Part shown: piece after piece, positions 21,076-29,057 of the stretch | Layout of the letters: the number at the start of each line of letters is the position of its first letter | How positions within the stretch are numbered: the first letter of the stretch is position 1 | From: JBBTCJ01 sp038043285 | GTDB lineage: Bacteria > Planctomycetota > Phycisphaerae > UBA1845 | NCBI GenBank assembly: GCA_038043285.1 | Contig: JBBTCJ010000030.1 | Coordinates: 1 to 29,057, forward strand | Reading direction: 5' to 3' | Length of the DNA: 29,057 bases | Program-made: the position numbers and the translations under genes | The notes under the pieces: model-generated | What the model was told of the DNA's origin: nothing | The model's database searches: none | Seen by the model: only the letters and a program-made list of their open reading frames with translations

Positions 21076-22464
21076 ATGGCTGAAGAACGTTTGAAACTGA
21101 TCGCGGAGGCGCTGGGGTTTACCGAGTCGGCGCGGGCGGTGGACGTGCTCGCCGAGGCGCAGAAGCGGCTTGCGGAGACCAGCGGAAAGCTGGAGACGGC
21201 GAAGACCACGGGTTCGGTTTCCGACGTGGCGGCGCTGACGAAAGAGCAGCAGAAGCTCGGCGAGGCGGTGGGGCTGCTGGGGGAAACGAGCGAAGTCGCC
21301 GGCGCCGGGATGGAGCAGTTGCAGGCGGTGCTGCGGACCATCGATCCGCGCCTGGAGGGAATGGTCAGCCGCCTGGGCAAGGTGGCTGCTTCCATCGGCG
21401 ACCTGGCGACGCAGAACGTCAATCTCAAGGGCGCGTTCGAGAGCGTCACGACGGCGATCAGCAAGAACGGCAGCGCGCTGGCCCTGCTGGGCGCGGGCGG
21501 GGCGGTGGCCGTGGGCATCCTGGCGATCACCCACGCGGTGGCCCGGATGGGCGAGGAATTCGAGCGGGTGACGGCGGCGATCAAACGGCAGCAGGAGGCG
21601 ATGAATGAACTGAAGCGAGCCGAACAGGAGCGACGGAGAGGCATCGAAGAGATCTCCGACACGCGGCGCGAAGGCGGATTCACCGCGGATCAGTCCCGCG
21701 CCGCAACGGCAACGGCGGAGAGGATCGGGAAACGGTTCGCCGGACTCAAGCCGGAGGCGATCAACGAGGCGGTGGCGAACCTGTTCGGCGGGGAGGGCAT
21801 CGACGATCAGGCGCTGGCGGAGGCGGCGTTTCTGATTCAGGCGAAGGGGCTGGAGTTCGGGGAAAAGGACACGGCGGCGAGAAGACTCGGCCTGTTCGGC
21901 AGGATGCGCGGGCGGGAAGCGGAGGACGTGGGGATCTTCTTCGGACGCGAGACGGCACAGAAGGCGGCGACTCCGGCGGAAGCCCTTGCAGAACTCGCGT
22001 CGCCGGAGGGAATGACGGTCGACATCGAGAAGTTCATTCAGGATCTTCCGGGCCTGCTGGCCCGGGGGCAGGACGTGGGGAAGGTCGCGGAGATTGTGCG
22101 CGTTCTGCGGGACACGAAGGGATTCAAGGGGCGCAAGGCTGGATTCATCGCGGAGAGCATGCTGATCATCAATGAAATAGCTGACGTTGCACGAGGTCAG
22201 GGCGGAGCGGCGCTCGACATCGAGGGGAAAGTAGCGCTGCTTGAACGGGAGGGTGTGACCGCCCGAGGAGACGAAGTCCGCACCGCCGAGTTTGCGTTGC
22301 AGCAGTTGCAGCGGCGCGGCGATGGATCCTCCCGGGGCGAAAACATCACGATCATCAACAACCAGAACCAGAACGCCAAGTTCATCGGACCCGACGCGGC
22401 GGCGCAGCGGGCGAGGACGGTCAACGGGCAAGGGCGGGCGAGGGCGGCGGAAGGCGGACTCTGA
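21076..22464 (+). CDS. Tape-measure protein (short)
   Basis: Predicted 462 aa, short for a tape measure. It has an N-terminal coiled coil (about 15-120: AEAQKRLAETSGKLETAK, KEQQKLGEAVGLLGE), a hydrophobic helix (about 136-158, SALALLGAGGAVAVGILAITHAVA), a basic coil (160-190), and a domain RQQEAMNELKR...GIEEISDTRREGGFT...INEAVANLFG...LAEAAFLIQAKGLEF (about 170-270). The C-terminal part is helical, with a Gln/Asn-rich stretch (IINNQNQN) and a basic end. In tailed phages this protein sets tail length and helps DNA enter through the host membrane. No tail-assembly frameshift chaperones lie between the tube gene and it. Its central domain recurs in the gene at 7479-8132. Confidence 0.75.
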   Translation: MAEERLKLIAEALGFTESARAVDVLAEAQKRLAETSGKLETAKTTGSVSDVAALTKEQQKLGEAVGLLGETSEVAGAGMEQLQAVLRTIDPRLEGMVSRLGKVAASIGDLATQNVNLKGAFESVTTAISKNGSALALLGAGGAVAVGILAITHAVARMGEEFERVTAAIKRQQEAMNELKRAEQERRRGIEEISDTRREGGFTADQSRAATATAERIGKRFAGLKPEAINEAVANLFGGEGIDDQALAEAAFLIQAKGLEFGEKDTAARRLGLFGRMRGREAEDVGIFFGRETAQKAATPAEALAELASPEGMTVDIEKFIQDLPGLLARGQDVGKVAEIVRVLRDTKGFKGRKAGFIAESMLIINEIADVARGQGGAALDIEGKVALLEREGVTARGDEVRTAEFALQQLQRRGDGSSRGENITIINNQNQNAKFIGPDAAAQRARTVNGQGRARAAEGGL

Positions 22465-22484
22465 GGAGGGAATCGAGCGAGGCG

Positions 22485-22976
22485 ATGGCGGCGACCCCAC
22501 AATACGGCGGCACCAACGGCGTGCCGGAGGTCAATCTCGGCCAGCCGGGCAGCGCGCGGGCGGCGGGGAACACCGCGCGGTTCACGCTGCGGGTGCTGGA
22601 GGGCAGCGACCAGGCTATCCGCGTGCCGCAGGCGGTGGTGCAGCAGAACGTGACCTTCGCGGACAACCTGGGATTCCGCGAGGGAGAGGTGGAATGGGCG
22701 GGCACGCTGCGGGTGGACACGCCCACAACGCTGGACGCCGTCCGCAACGAACTGAACCGCTACAAGCATGGAAGCGCAAGAGTGAGCGGAGCGCTGACCG
22801 CGCCGGATCCGACGTACATGAGACCAACGAAGCTGACCGACAGTTTCGGGAACGTGCTGTCGCTGACCGCGCAACTGGCGGAGTGGAGCTTCACCACGCC
22901 GGTGAACAAGCTGCACCAGGGCGGGTACTTCCTGTACGCGGTGGGGCTGAGGGTGAGGTTCAAACTGCTGGGATGA
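22485..22976 (+). CDS. Probable distal tail or minor tail protein
   Basis: Predicted 163 aa, mostly beta strands (ARFTLRVLEGSDQAIRVPQAVV, NVTFADNLGFREGEVEWAGTLRVDTP), with a conserved-looking end (KLHQGGYFLYAVGLRVRFKLLG). It follows the tape measure, where a distal tail (Dit-like) or baseplate ring protein is usual. No family match is certain. Confidence 0.55.
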   Translation: MAATPQYGGTNGVPEVNLGQPGSARAAGNTARFTLRVLEGSDQAIRVPQAVVQQNVTFADNLGFREGEVEWAGTLRVDTPTTLDAVRNELNRYKHGSARVSGALTAPDPTYMRPTKLTDSFGNVLSLTAQLAEWSFTTPVNKLHQGGYFLYAVGLRVRFKLLG

Positions 22977-23015
22977 AAGGCCAAAAGAAACGGCAATGAA
23001 GGTGCGGAGCGAATA

Positions 23016-25508
23016 GTGGGAACGTCGGTGGTGAGCAACGCCTTCGCGGCGGTGACGCCGGGCCGCGTGAAACCGGTGGGCGGCGACAAGGCCGATCCCA
23101 TCGGGACGCGGCCGAGCAGGTTTGCGCGGACGCCCATCGGCGCGAACCTGTACGTGGAGACGGCCGGCGACGCCGGCGAATGGGAGCTCGCCCGGCTGGC
23201 GGACTGGGAGAACATTACGCTGAGCCTCGATGGGGCGGACGACAAGGCGACGATCGTGGTGCGGGCGCTGGACGCGAGCAAGCTGACGACGGGAGGCTCG
23301 ATCGGCGACGAGCACTTCCAGCACCTGCTGGATGAGCTCCAGCCCGACCGGCGGGTGCGCATCGCCATCCCGCGAGGAGCGGATCCGCCGGTGGTGCTTT
23401 TCCAGGGCTATCCGCAGTCGCGGGGCGTGAGCTGGAGCGAGGGACACCAGACGATCAACGTGGCGGCGATCTCCGAGGGACAGGAGCGGCTGCGGCATGA
23501 GCCGGCGGCACAGATCATCGGACGGACGATGCGGAAGTCGCCGACGGACGATCCGGAGGCGGACCCGCAGAGGGCCGCCGAGAACCTCCTGCAAATCGAG
23601 GCGCTGCCGACGGTGTTCAACCCGAAGGGTAAGCCCAACAAGCTGAGGCGGTTTGACTATCGCAAGAAGAACGCGAGCGGACTCTGGGAGAACGCCAGCC
23701 TGGATCAGATGGTGCGCATCCCGGCGGCGTCGGGCGAGGGGGATCACGCGATCTACGTTTTCGGGGACGACGCATCACCGGGGCAGACGCCCTGGAACTT
23801 CGCGGAGGCGATCCGCTACGTGGCGGCGCTGTACGCGCAGCACTGCGGGGTGAACGTCGACGCGCTGATGGACGACACCGTGGACTTCCTCGATCACGGT
23901 CCGGGGGAGGACAGCCACGATCCCTTCGAACAGAGAATGCTCGCTAGGCCGGACAACGTGAGCATTCACTCGATGAACGCCAGCGAGGCACTGACGGCGC
24001 TGTGCCATGCGGCGGGGCTGCACTGGCACGTGCTTCCCAAGACCGACGAGGAGGGGGCGTTTACCTGGTCGCTGCGGGTGTTCGCGGCGATTGAGGACGT
24101 GGCCCAGGAGACGGAGGCGCGGCAGTTACAGATGGGCGCGCCGGTGTTGCGGGACATTCCCCGCGATCGGCCGTTCAGCGATTACGCGGGGCTGCGGGCG
24201 GGGGACGTGGCCAAGCGCAACGAGGCGCGGCAGGCGAGCCTGTCGATCGACGCCCGGGCGATCAGCGCGGCGACGTTCGTCGGCGGGCCGATGGACTATG
24301 AGTGCACGCTGCTGCTGCGGCCGGGATGGCTGCCGCATCCGCAACTGGACGAGATCGGTAAGGACGCGCCGCTTGGCGAGGCAGGGCAGGAGGAGCGAGA
24401 AGACGCCGCGGAGGCGGCGGCGGAATACTGGGACGCGCAGTTGCTCGACGAGGCGCGGGATCCCGAAACGCATCTGCCGATCAGCGTCTATCACGTGCAG
24501 CACCCCGATCACCACGTCGGGGAGAACAGTAAGGTGTTTCGGCTGTGGGTTTTTCCGGACAGCCACGAGTACCTCAGCGCGGACGGCACGACGTACGAAT
24601 CACCCTACGCCCGGGCCATCGAGCCGTGGAGCAGCCCGAGCTTCTATGACCCGTACACGCAGGACGGAAAGCATCTGATCTACGTCGACGGCGCGATCGG
24701 GGGAGGGATCAGTCCGGAGGTGGTGGAGAAGTGGACGCTGCGACGCCGGCCCTTCGGACCGCTCATCGGGCGGCGAAGCGGCGTGGACACGGCGCGGGAC
24801 CCGATCGTCCTCTTTAACTTTAAGGACACGGATCCGTTGGAGGCGCTCACGCACCCGGATCACTGGCTGGTCTACCAGGGCCAGGCGGTGTTCGACAAGG
24901 AGCGGGCGGCGCTGTGGATCAGCGATGACAACCCGATGCGCAACCCGACCTGCTTCGCGGAGCCGGACGATCCGCAGACCAGCATGATCTACGCGATGAT
25001 CGGGATGGACTTCGAAACCGGCGAGTACGTCGCGCCACACTTCTTCGTGGCGGTCGTATGCACGGTGCGGGGAGACCGTCGGCTGAGCTATGCACCGCTG
25101 ACGCCGCAGGCGTCGTTTACGCGGACGCGGGCGGCGGTGGTGGACACGGGGATGGAGACCTTCACATACCGCGACCGGCGGAACCAAAACAGTCTGCTCA
25201 ATGTACGGGCGCTGGATCCATCCCTGGAGTTCGAGGGCCGGGACGACCGGGGCAGGTTCGCGGACTACGCGCAGCGGCAGGCGGAGCGGATGGTCCGCGA
25301 CACCATTGGAGGTAGCTTCGAGACGCCGTACGTCAAGACCGAGTTTCAACTGGGGGACAGCTTCTCCGGGGTGGCGGGACTGGGGATATCCTTCCGCAGC
25401 TACCCGGAGATCACGGGGATCGAGTACGTGAAGGACCCCCACGCGGGGTTTCGGACCATCTATCACTTGAGCGACCTGCGGGACAGCCCGGAGACGGGCA
25501 GCGAATGA
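23016..25508 (+). CDS. Large tail-tip / baseplate hub protein
   Basis: Predicted 830 aa from GTG 23016. The N-terminal half has hub-like beta domains (LADWENITLSLDGADDKATIVVRALDAS, DRRVRIAIPRGADPPVVLFQGYPQSRGVSWSEGHQTINVAAISEG) of the kind seen in gp27/gpP-type hubs, then a helix-rich region near 270-340 (DDTVDFLDHGPGEDSHD, NASEALTALCHAAGLHWHVL). The second half is a long beta-rich part with a late AQRQAERMVRDTIGG segment. Hubs connect the tube to receptor-binding parts and may reach the membrane. No lysozyme or peptidase motif is seen. Confidence 0.65.
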   Translation: MGTSVVSNAFAAVTPGRVKPVGGDKADPIGTRPSRFARTPIGANLYVETAGDAGEWELARLADWENITLSLDGADDKATIVVRALDASKLTTGGSIGDEHFQHLLDELQPDRRVRIAIPRGADPPVVLFQGYPQSRGVSWSEGHQTINVAAISEGQERLRHEPAAQIIGRTMRKSPTDDPEADPQRAAENLLQIEALPTVFNPKGKPNKLRRFDYRKKNASGLWENASLDQMVRIPAASGEGDHAIYVFGDDASPGQTPWNFAEAIRYVAALYAQHCGVNVDALMDDTVDFLDHGPGEDSHDPFEQRMLARPDNVSIHSMNASEALTALCHAAGLHWHVLPKTDEEGAFTWSLRVFAAIEDVAQETEARQLQMGAPVLRDIPRDRPFSDYAGLRAGDVAKRNEARQASLSIDARAISAATFVGGPMDYECTLLLRPGWLPHPQLDEIGKDAPLGEAGQEEREDAAEAAAEYWDAQLLDEARDPETHLPISVYHVQHPDHHVGENSKVFRLWVFPDSHEYLSADGTTYESPYARAIEPWSSPSFYDPYTQDGKHLIYVDGAIGGGISPEVVEKWTLRRRPFGPLIGRRSGVDTARDPIVLFNFKDTDPLEALTHPDHWLVYQGQAVFDKERAALWISDDNPMRNPTCFAEPDDPQTSMIYAMIGMDFETGEYVAPHFFVAVVCTVRGDRRLSYAPLTPQASFTRTRAAVVDTGMETFTYRDRRNQNSLLNVRALDPSLEFEGRDDRGRFADYAQRQAERMVRDTIGGSFETPYVKTEFQLGDSFSGVAGLGISFRSYPEITGIEYVKDPHAGFRTIYHLSDLRDSPETGSE

Positions 25509-25515
25509 GAAGGGC

Positions 25516-25722
25516 ATGAAACGCGGACGGGTGAGGACGGAGACGACGCTTATGCGGTTGAAGATGAGGGAGGGGCAACTCCGCCAGCAGGTGGAATCGC
25601 TGCGATTCGTCAGCGGAAAACGGACACTGACGGAGGAGGAACGAAGGGAGTTCGACCTGGCTTCGAAGGCCCATCGAGAGGTGGGCGAACTGGTGGCGGA
25701 ACTGGAAGGCCAATGTCCTTGA
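25516..25722 (+). CDS. Short coiled-coil protein, unknown function
   Basis: Predicted 68 aa, almost entirely helical with heptad-like Leu/Val spacing (LMRLKMREGQLRQQVESLRF ... FDLASKAHREVGELVAELEGQ). The ATG lies 8 nt after the hub stop and the gene overlaps the next by 10 nt. It could be an assembly factor or structural helix of the tail tip. Confidence 0.55.
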   Translation: MKRGRVRTETTLMRLKMREGQLRQQVESLRFVSGKRTLTEEERREFDLASKAHREVGELVAELEGQCP

Positions 25723-26207
25723 CCGCGATCACGCTGCGGGTGCCGTACCCGGCGGACGCCGACGTCGGCGACCGGATCCAGGCGTACACCGACAAAGGGA
25801 GCGGGACGGTGGACTTCGGCAAACCGCTGCTGGCCAGGCCGGCGGCAATGTTTGCTGAAGGGACGGAACGGTTTCATGGATATGGCCGCGAGGTCTACGG
25901 CGACGGCTGTTATGGACTCGGATTCGCCGCGCCGCAGGACGGCGGGCACGGCGAGGAGACCTACGGCGACACGGACTACGCGGAGACGGCGGCGACGGCG
26001 GAGATCACGGTGCAGGTGCCCGCGGCGTACAGGAGCCACAAGTTCGCGGTGAAGCTGATCGACGCCGAGGGCAACGTGCAGGGCGGCGCTGCGCCGGAGA
26101 TCGCGGCGATGGTGGCCAGCACGGATCCGCCGGAGACGGAGAGCCTGAGCTTCGACAGCTACGCCGGAGGGCGGGTGAAGCTGGCGTTCACCAGAAACGG
26201 CGAGTGA
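25713..26207 (+). CDS. Small beta-rich tail protein
   Basis: Predicted 164 aa. There is a Gly/Tyr-rich middle (HGYGREVYGDGCYGLGF, HGEETYGDTDYAE) and a C-terminal beta-sandwich pattern (AEITVQVPAAYRSHKFAVKLIDAEGNVQGG) that resembles an Ig/FN3-like module. It may decorate the tail tip or fibre base. The GYG-type repeats suggest a flexible, glycine-rich linker. No known family is recognised. Confidence 0.55.
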   Translation: MSLTAITLRVPYPADADVGDRIQAYTDKGSGTVDFGKPLLARPAAMFAEGTERFHGYGREVYGDGCYGLGFAAPQDGGHGEETYGDTDYAETAATAEITVQVPAAYRSHKFAVKLIDAEGNVQGGAAPEIAAMVASTDPPETESLSFDSYAGGRVKLAFTRNGE

Positions 26208-26255
26208 GCATCGCATTGTCGATTGCCGCTCGGCGACGGAACAAAGGGAAAGACA

Positions 26256-27863
26256 ATGGCCAACCCCACATTACCGAGCTTGAGCGACGCCGCGGGATCG
26301 GCGCTCTCCGATACCATCCACGCCGGGACGGGCATCCGGCACATCAAGGAAGGGGCCAAGAAGACCGACACGCCGAAGCTGTTCACCCGCTTGAAGGAAA
26401 CGGAGAAGAACGCCTGGGACGTGTTGGCGTCGTGCATGCAGGGGTTGTGCGTGTCGCTGCAATCGGGCCTGAACGTCGGCGCGTACGCGCTGACCTACAT
26501 GATCGGCTCGACGCGGTACGATTACGCGGGCAGCGCGAGCTTCGCCTGCACGGCGTCGGCGACCAACTACCTCTACCTCACCGCGACGGCCACGCTGCTG
26601 AACAGCACCACGGGGTGGCCGGCGGGGGACCACTTCAAGGTGGCCATCGTGACCACCAACGCCACGACGGTGACGGGGGTGACCGACGCGCGGTGGATGA
26701 ACTTCCAGGTGGGCACGATCAGCAACTGGTGGACGATCGCGCCGACGGCGGTGATCAACATTAACGGGCAATCGCTCGACGGCGTCGGGCGGATCGACTT
26801 CGCACAGCCGGTGGAGTTGACGCTGGACGTGAACGGAAACGTCAACCCGACGGCGACGTTTCATTCCATTGACACCTACCTGGACGCAGCGGCGGACGAT
26901 CTGCTCACGCTCAACAATGGGACCATCAACAGCAGCAGCTACGGGAAGCTGCTGATCATCAAGCCGGAAAACGCGGCGCGGGTGGTGACGGTCAAGCACG
27001 GAAGCGGCATCAACCTTTGGGGTGGACAGGACTTCGTTCTCGATTCTACCGGAAAGTTCATCGTCCTGCTGGAGACCTTCACTGGTTGGATGCAGATCGG
27101 CGGATCGAACCTGGTGGTCAAGCAACTGACGACCGACCTGGACGCGAACACCAAGAACATCACCAACGTCGCCAAGCTGGCCTTTAAGGCGAACGCGACG
27201 CTGACCATCGGCAACGGAGCGATCACGGTCACGCAGGGCTGGCATGACCTGGCCACGGAGGGGGCGGCCGCGACGGACGACCTGGACACGATCAGCGGCG
27301 GGGCCAACGGGCAGCTGCTGTTCCTCCAGGTGCGATACGCCAGTAAGACCATCACCGTGAAACATCAGGGTATAGGCAACATCCTGCTGGCCCACGGGCG
27401 CGACCACGTGATGGACGACATCAACCAGGTGCTGGCCCTGATCCACGACGGGACCAACTGGAACGAGATCGCCCGGTCGGAATGGAAGCTGAGCGACCTG
27501 ATTGGAACCGGGAAGCACCTGCCGCTCGCGCTGCAAGCGTTCGCCCCGGGCGGGCTGTCGAACAACCAGGTGATCTACGACTGCGAGATGGTCACGGCCT
27601 GCACCGTCCGGGCGGCCAGGGGGCGGGTGCAGACGGCGCCGGTGACGACGAGCTGCATCATCGACGTGCTGAAGAACGGCGCGTCGATCTTTGCCGCCGA
27701 CGCCAACCGGATCAACATCGCGGCGGGGACGTTCGCCGACACCTCGGACACGGTGAGCGCGACCTTCGCGGTCGGCGATCAGTTGACAGTCAAGGTGCTG
27801 ACGGCGAGCAGCGCGGCGGGAGCGTCGGTGATGCTGGACGCGGTGGCGGAGGCGATTTCGTAA
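26256..27863 (+). CDS. Modular tail fibre protein with duplicated beta units
   Basis: Predicted 535 aa from ATG 26256, after AAAGGGAAAG. A helical N-terminal attachment part (1-75) is followed by strands. Two similar modules share the pattern 'A..DDL.T...G...G.LL.......TVTVKHG.G.I.L..G.DFV.D....L.L...W..I' (about 214-290 and 335-415); such units are widespread in phage fibres. The C-terminal 125 residues (VIYDCEMVTACTVRAARGRV...VLKNGASIFAADANRINIAAGT) form a separate beta-sandwich typical of receptor-facing tips. Host recognition is likely. Confidence 0.75.
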   Translation: MANPTLPSLSDAAGSALSDTIHAGTGIRHIKEGAKKTDTPKLFTRLKETEKNAWDVLASCMQGLCVSLQSGLNVGAYALTYMIGSTRYDYAGSASFACTASATNYLYLTATATLLNSTTGWPAGDHFKVAIVTTNATTVTGVTDARWMNFQVGTISNWWTIAPTAVININGQSLDGVGRIDFAQPVELTLDVNGNVNPTATFHSIDTYLDAAADDLLTLNNGTINSSSYGKLLIIKPENAARVVTVKHGSGINLWGGQDFVLDSTGKFIVLLETFTGWMQIGGSNLVVKQLTTDLDANTKNITNVAKLAFKANATLTIGNGAITVTQGWHDLATEGAAATDDLDTISGGANGQLLFLQVRYASKTITVKHQGIGNILLAHGRDHVMDDINQVLALIHDGTNWNEIARSEWKLSDLIGTGKHLPLALQAFAPGGLSNNQVIYDCEMVTACTVRAARGRVQTAPVTTSCIIDVLKNGASIFAADANRINIAAGTFADTSDTVSATFAVGDQLTVKVLTASSAAGASVMLDAVAEAIS

Positions 27864-27895
27864 TGGCCATCTCATCGGCAAGCTAGGAGTTTCGC

Positions 27896-28387
27896 ATGGC
27901 GGGTGGACCGATTTTTCCATTCAGCGCGTATCCGACCAGTTCCCGGGCGTTTGCCAACGTGCACGTGGGGGCGGGGGCGAACTCCAAGCACGAAGAGGGC
28001 ATGGGGGTGGCGGCGAGCATCGCGTCGGACACGGTGTGGCGGCTGCGGTTCCCCATGCCGCCTGCGCTTCCGACGGGGACCGCCAAGCTGCGATTGGTGG
28101 GACTGGCGGCCGCCCCTGCGGCGAGCAAGGACGCGAAGGTGAATCCGAAGTGGGCCTCGGTGGCGGCTGGGGAGGATCCATCCTCCGCGACGCTGACGGC
28201 CGAGGGGACCACGACGATCACTTGGGCGACCACCGACGGTGACAAGTACAAGGAGGCGAAGATCGTTCTGGACGCCGACACCATCGTCGCGGGCGAGATC
28301 GTGGCGATGGATTTGGTCTTTGAGGCGACGGGCTGGACGCTGGACAAGGTCTCGACGTGGCAGGCGAGCGCGATTTGGGAGTCGTGA
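27896..28387 (+). CDS. Small beta-sandwich tail protein
   Basis: Predicted 163 aa, alternating strands throughout (TVWRLRFPMPPALPTGTAKLRLVGLAAAP, ATLTAEGTTTITWATTDGDKYKEAKIVLDADTIVAGEIVAMDLVFEATGW). The pattern suggests a carbohydrate-binding-like or fibre-accessory jelly roll. It follows the fibre gene and is preceded by AGGAG. No family name is certain. Confidence 0.55.
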   Translation: MAGGPIFPFSAYPTSSRAFANVHVGAGANSKHEEGMGVAASIASDTVWRLRFPMPPALPTGTAKLRLVGLAAAPAASKDAKVNPKWASVAAGEDPSSATLTAEGTTTITWATTDGDKYKEAKIVLDADTIVAGEIVAMDLVFEATGWTLDKVSTWQASAIWES

Positions 28388-28416
28388 CCCGTCGGCGGCG
28401 GGAATGGTGCAACGAC

Positions 28417-29057
28417 ATGGCACGAAAACTTCTTCAGGCGACCAATGCCAGTCTTTCGGTGGATGCTTCGCCGGTGACGAGCAATCCGTGGGCGATGGGC
28501 TGCTGGTACCGCAAGCTGACGACCTCCGTCACGACGCAAACGCTGATGTTCTACGGCGACAAGGACACCAACGTCGTGGACCTGGCCATGCGGATCAACG
28601 AGAACAGCGGCTATCTCGAAGTGTGGGATTCGACCTACAGCCTGCTGGTGCGGGACACGGTGAACTCCGCGGACGATGCGTGGCATCACGGGGCGGTGGT
28701 TTGCTGGGAGGAGTACTACGCCCCGGGGACCGAGCGTTACTACGTGGAGCTGTGGCGCGACGGGTCGCTGATCGGCAGCGCCAATGCGTTGATCAACAGC
28801 GGCGAGGAGACGGCCACCTACGCCGATCGCTTCGCGCTGGGACGAACGCTGAACAGTGCTCCGGGGCTTCCGCTGGGGGGGAGCCTGGCGGGGGCGTGGA
28901 TGGCAGGAGGCGAGCGTCTGGGGGTGGACCTGATCGGCGCGATGTCACGCGGGGCGTCGCCGCCGCGGGTGTTGGGATCGCTGCTGAAGGGCTATTGGCC
29001 GGTGTGTGGGATCGACTCACCGGAGCCGGAGGTCACGGGGAAGAGCCTCGCGTTGAC
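28417..29057 (+). CDS. LamG/concanavalin-like tail protein (open at the window end)
   Basis: 213 residues are visible and the frame remains open. The pattern is that of a laminin-G/concanavalin-type jelly roll: strands with Trp (NPWAMGCWYRK, LEVWDSTYSL, WHHGAVVCWEEY), then YYVELWRDGSLIGSA and FALGRTLNSAPGLPLGGSLAGAWMAGGERL, the standard 'W..v......g....lY.DG' order and G-rich final strand. Such domains bind glycans, so a receptor or surface-binding role is plausible. ATG 28417 lies within ACGACATGGCACG, similar to half of the interspersed palindrome at 9045-9061. Confidence 0.75.
   Translation, partial: MARKLLQATNASLSVDASPVTSNPWAMGCWYRKLTTSVTTQTLMFYGDKDTNVVDLAMRINENSGYLEVWDSTYSLLVRDTVNSADDAWHHGAVVCWEEYYAPGTERYYVELWRDGSLIGSANALINSGEETATYADRFALGRTLNSAPGLPLGGSLAGAWMAGGERLGVDLIGAMSRGASPPRVLGSLLKGYWPVCGIDSPEPEVTGKSLAL

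Noticed and set aside
1..29057. tRNA or rRNA genes
   Set aside because: No cloverleaf with a conserved TTC-type arm and no rRNA-like stretch was noticed by eye; a covariance search would be needed to be sure.

Overview
The window is high-GC DNA carrying most of a Mu-like transposable prophage (or phage) of siphovirus type. The host looks like a planctomycete. This rests on a secreted protein (831-1169, minus) ending in the dockerin-like EF-hand style common in Planctomycetota, and on several families of interspersed hairpin and heptamer repeats of the kind scattered through such genomes. No rRNA or other marker gene is present, so this assignment is inference.

Layout. (1) 1-6061, minus strand: the transposition and early operon. 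Read leftward it holds a possible regulator, a small membrane protein, a zinc-ribbon protein, a MuA-like DDE transposase, a MuB-like AAA+ ATPase, a GemA-like protein, a small secreted Cys-rich/EF-hand protein, and the N-terminal two thirds of a RecQ-type helicase that runs off the window. The genes overlap or nearly touch. (2) 6378-7196: a compact control region. Two ribbon-helix-helix (RHH) regulators are divergently transcribed across about 100 bp that hold a leftward promoter, a probable rightward promoter and TCTACA/ACTACA direct repeats, three of them exactly 10 bp apart. (3) 7197-9001: a gene for a zinc-ribbon, membrane-anchored protein whose C-terminal half is clearly homologous to the phage's own tape-measure protein, then about 870 bp of hairpin repeats with no gene. 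(4) 9002-11496: small membrane and winged-helix proteins, including Mu gp25- and gp26-like genes. (5) 11505-21020: packaging, head and connector genes in Mu order: putative small terminase, large terminase (gp28), portal (gp29), F-like head protein, I-like protease with a nested scaffold start, decoration protein, major capsid, gp36-like connector (broken by an in-frame amber codon), virion-morphogenesis protein, DUF1834 terminator and tail tube. (6) 21076-29057: short tape measure, tail-tip proteins, a modular fibre and a LamG-like protein open at the window end. No sheath, tube-contraction or baseplate-wedge genes are seen, which fits a non-contractile tail.

How it works together (inference): the RHH pair would set the choice between the leftward transposition operon and rightward expression. 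MuA and MuB would transpose and replicate the element. The long plus-strand operon would build and fill the particle. Unlike Mu, the transposition genes face away from the structural genes. The most interesting gene is 7479-8132: next to the immunity region, it places a copy of a tape-measure domain behind a membrane helix, as expected of a superinfection-exclusion factor. The amber codon in the connector gene and the many repeats suggest an ageing or domesticated element, unless the amber is an assembly error or is suppressed.
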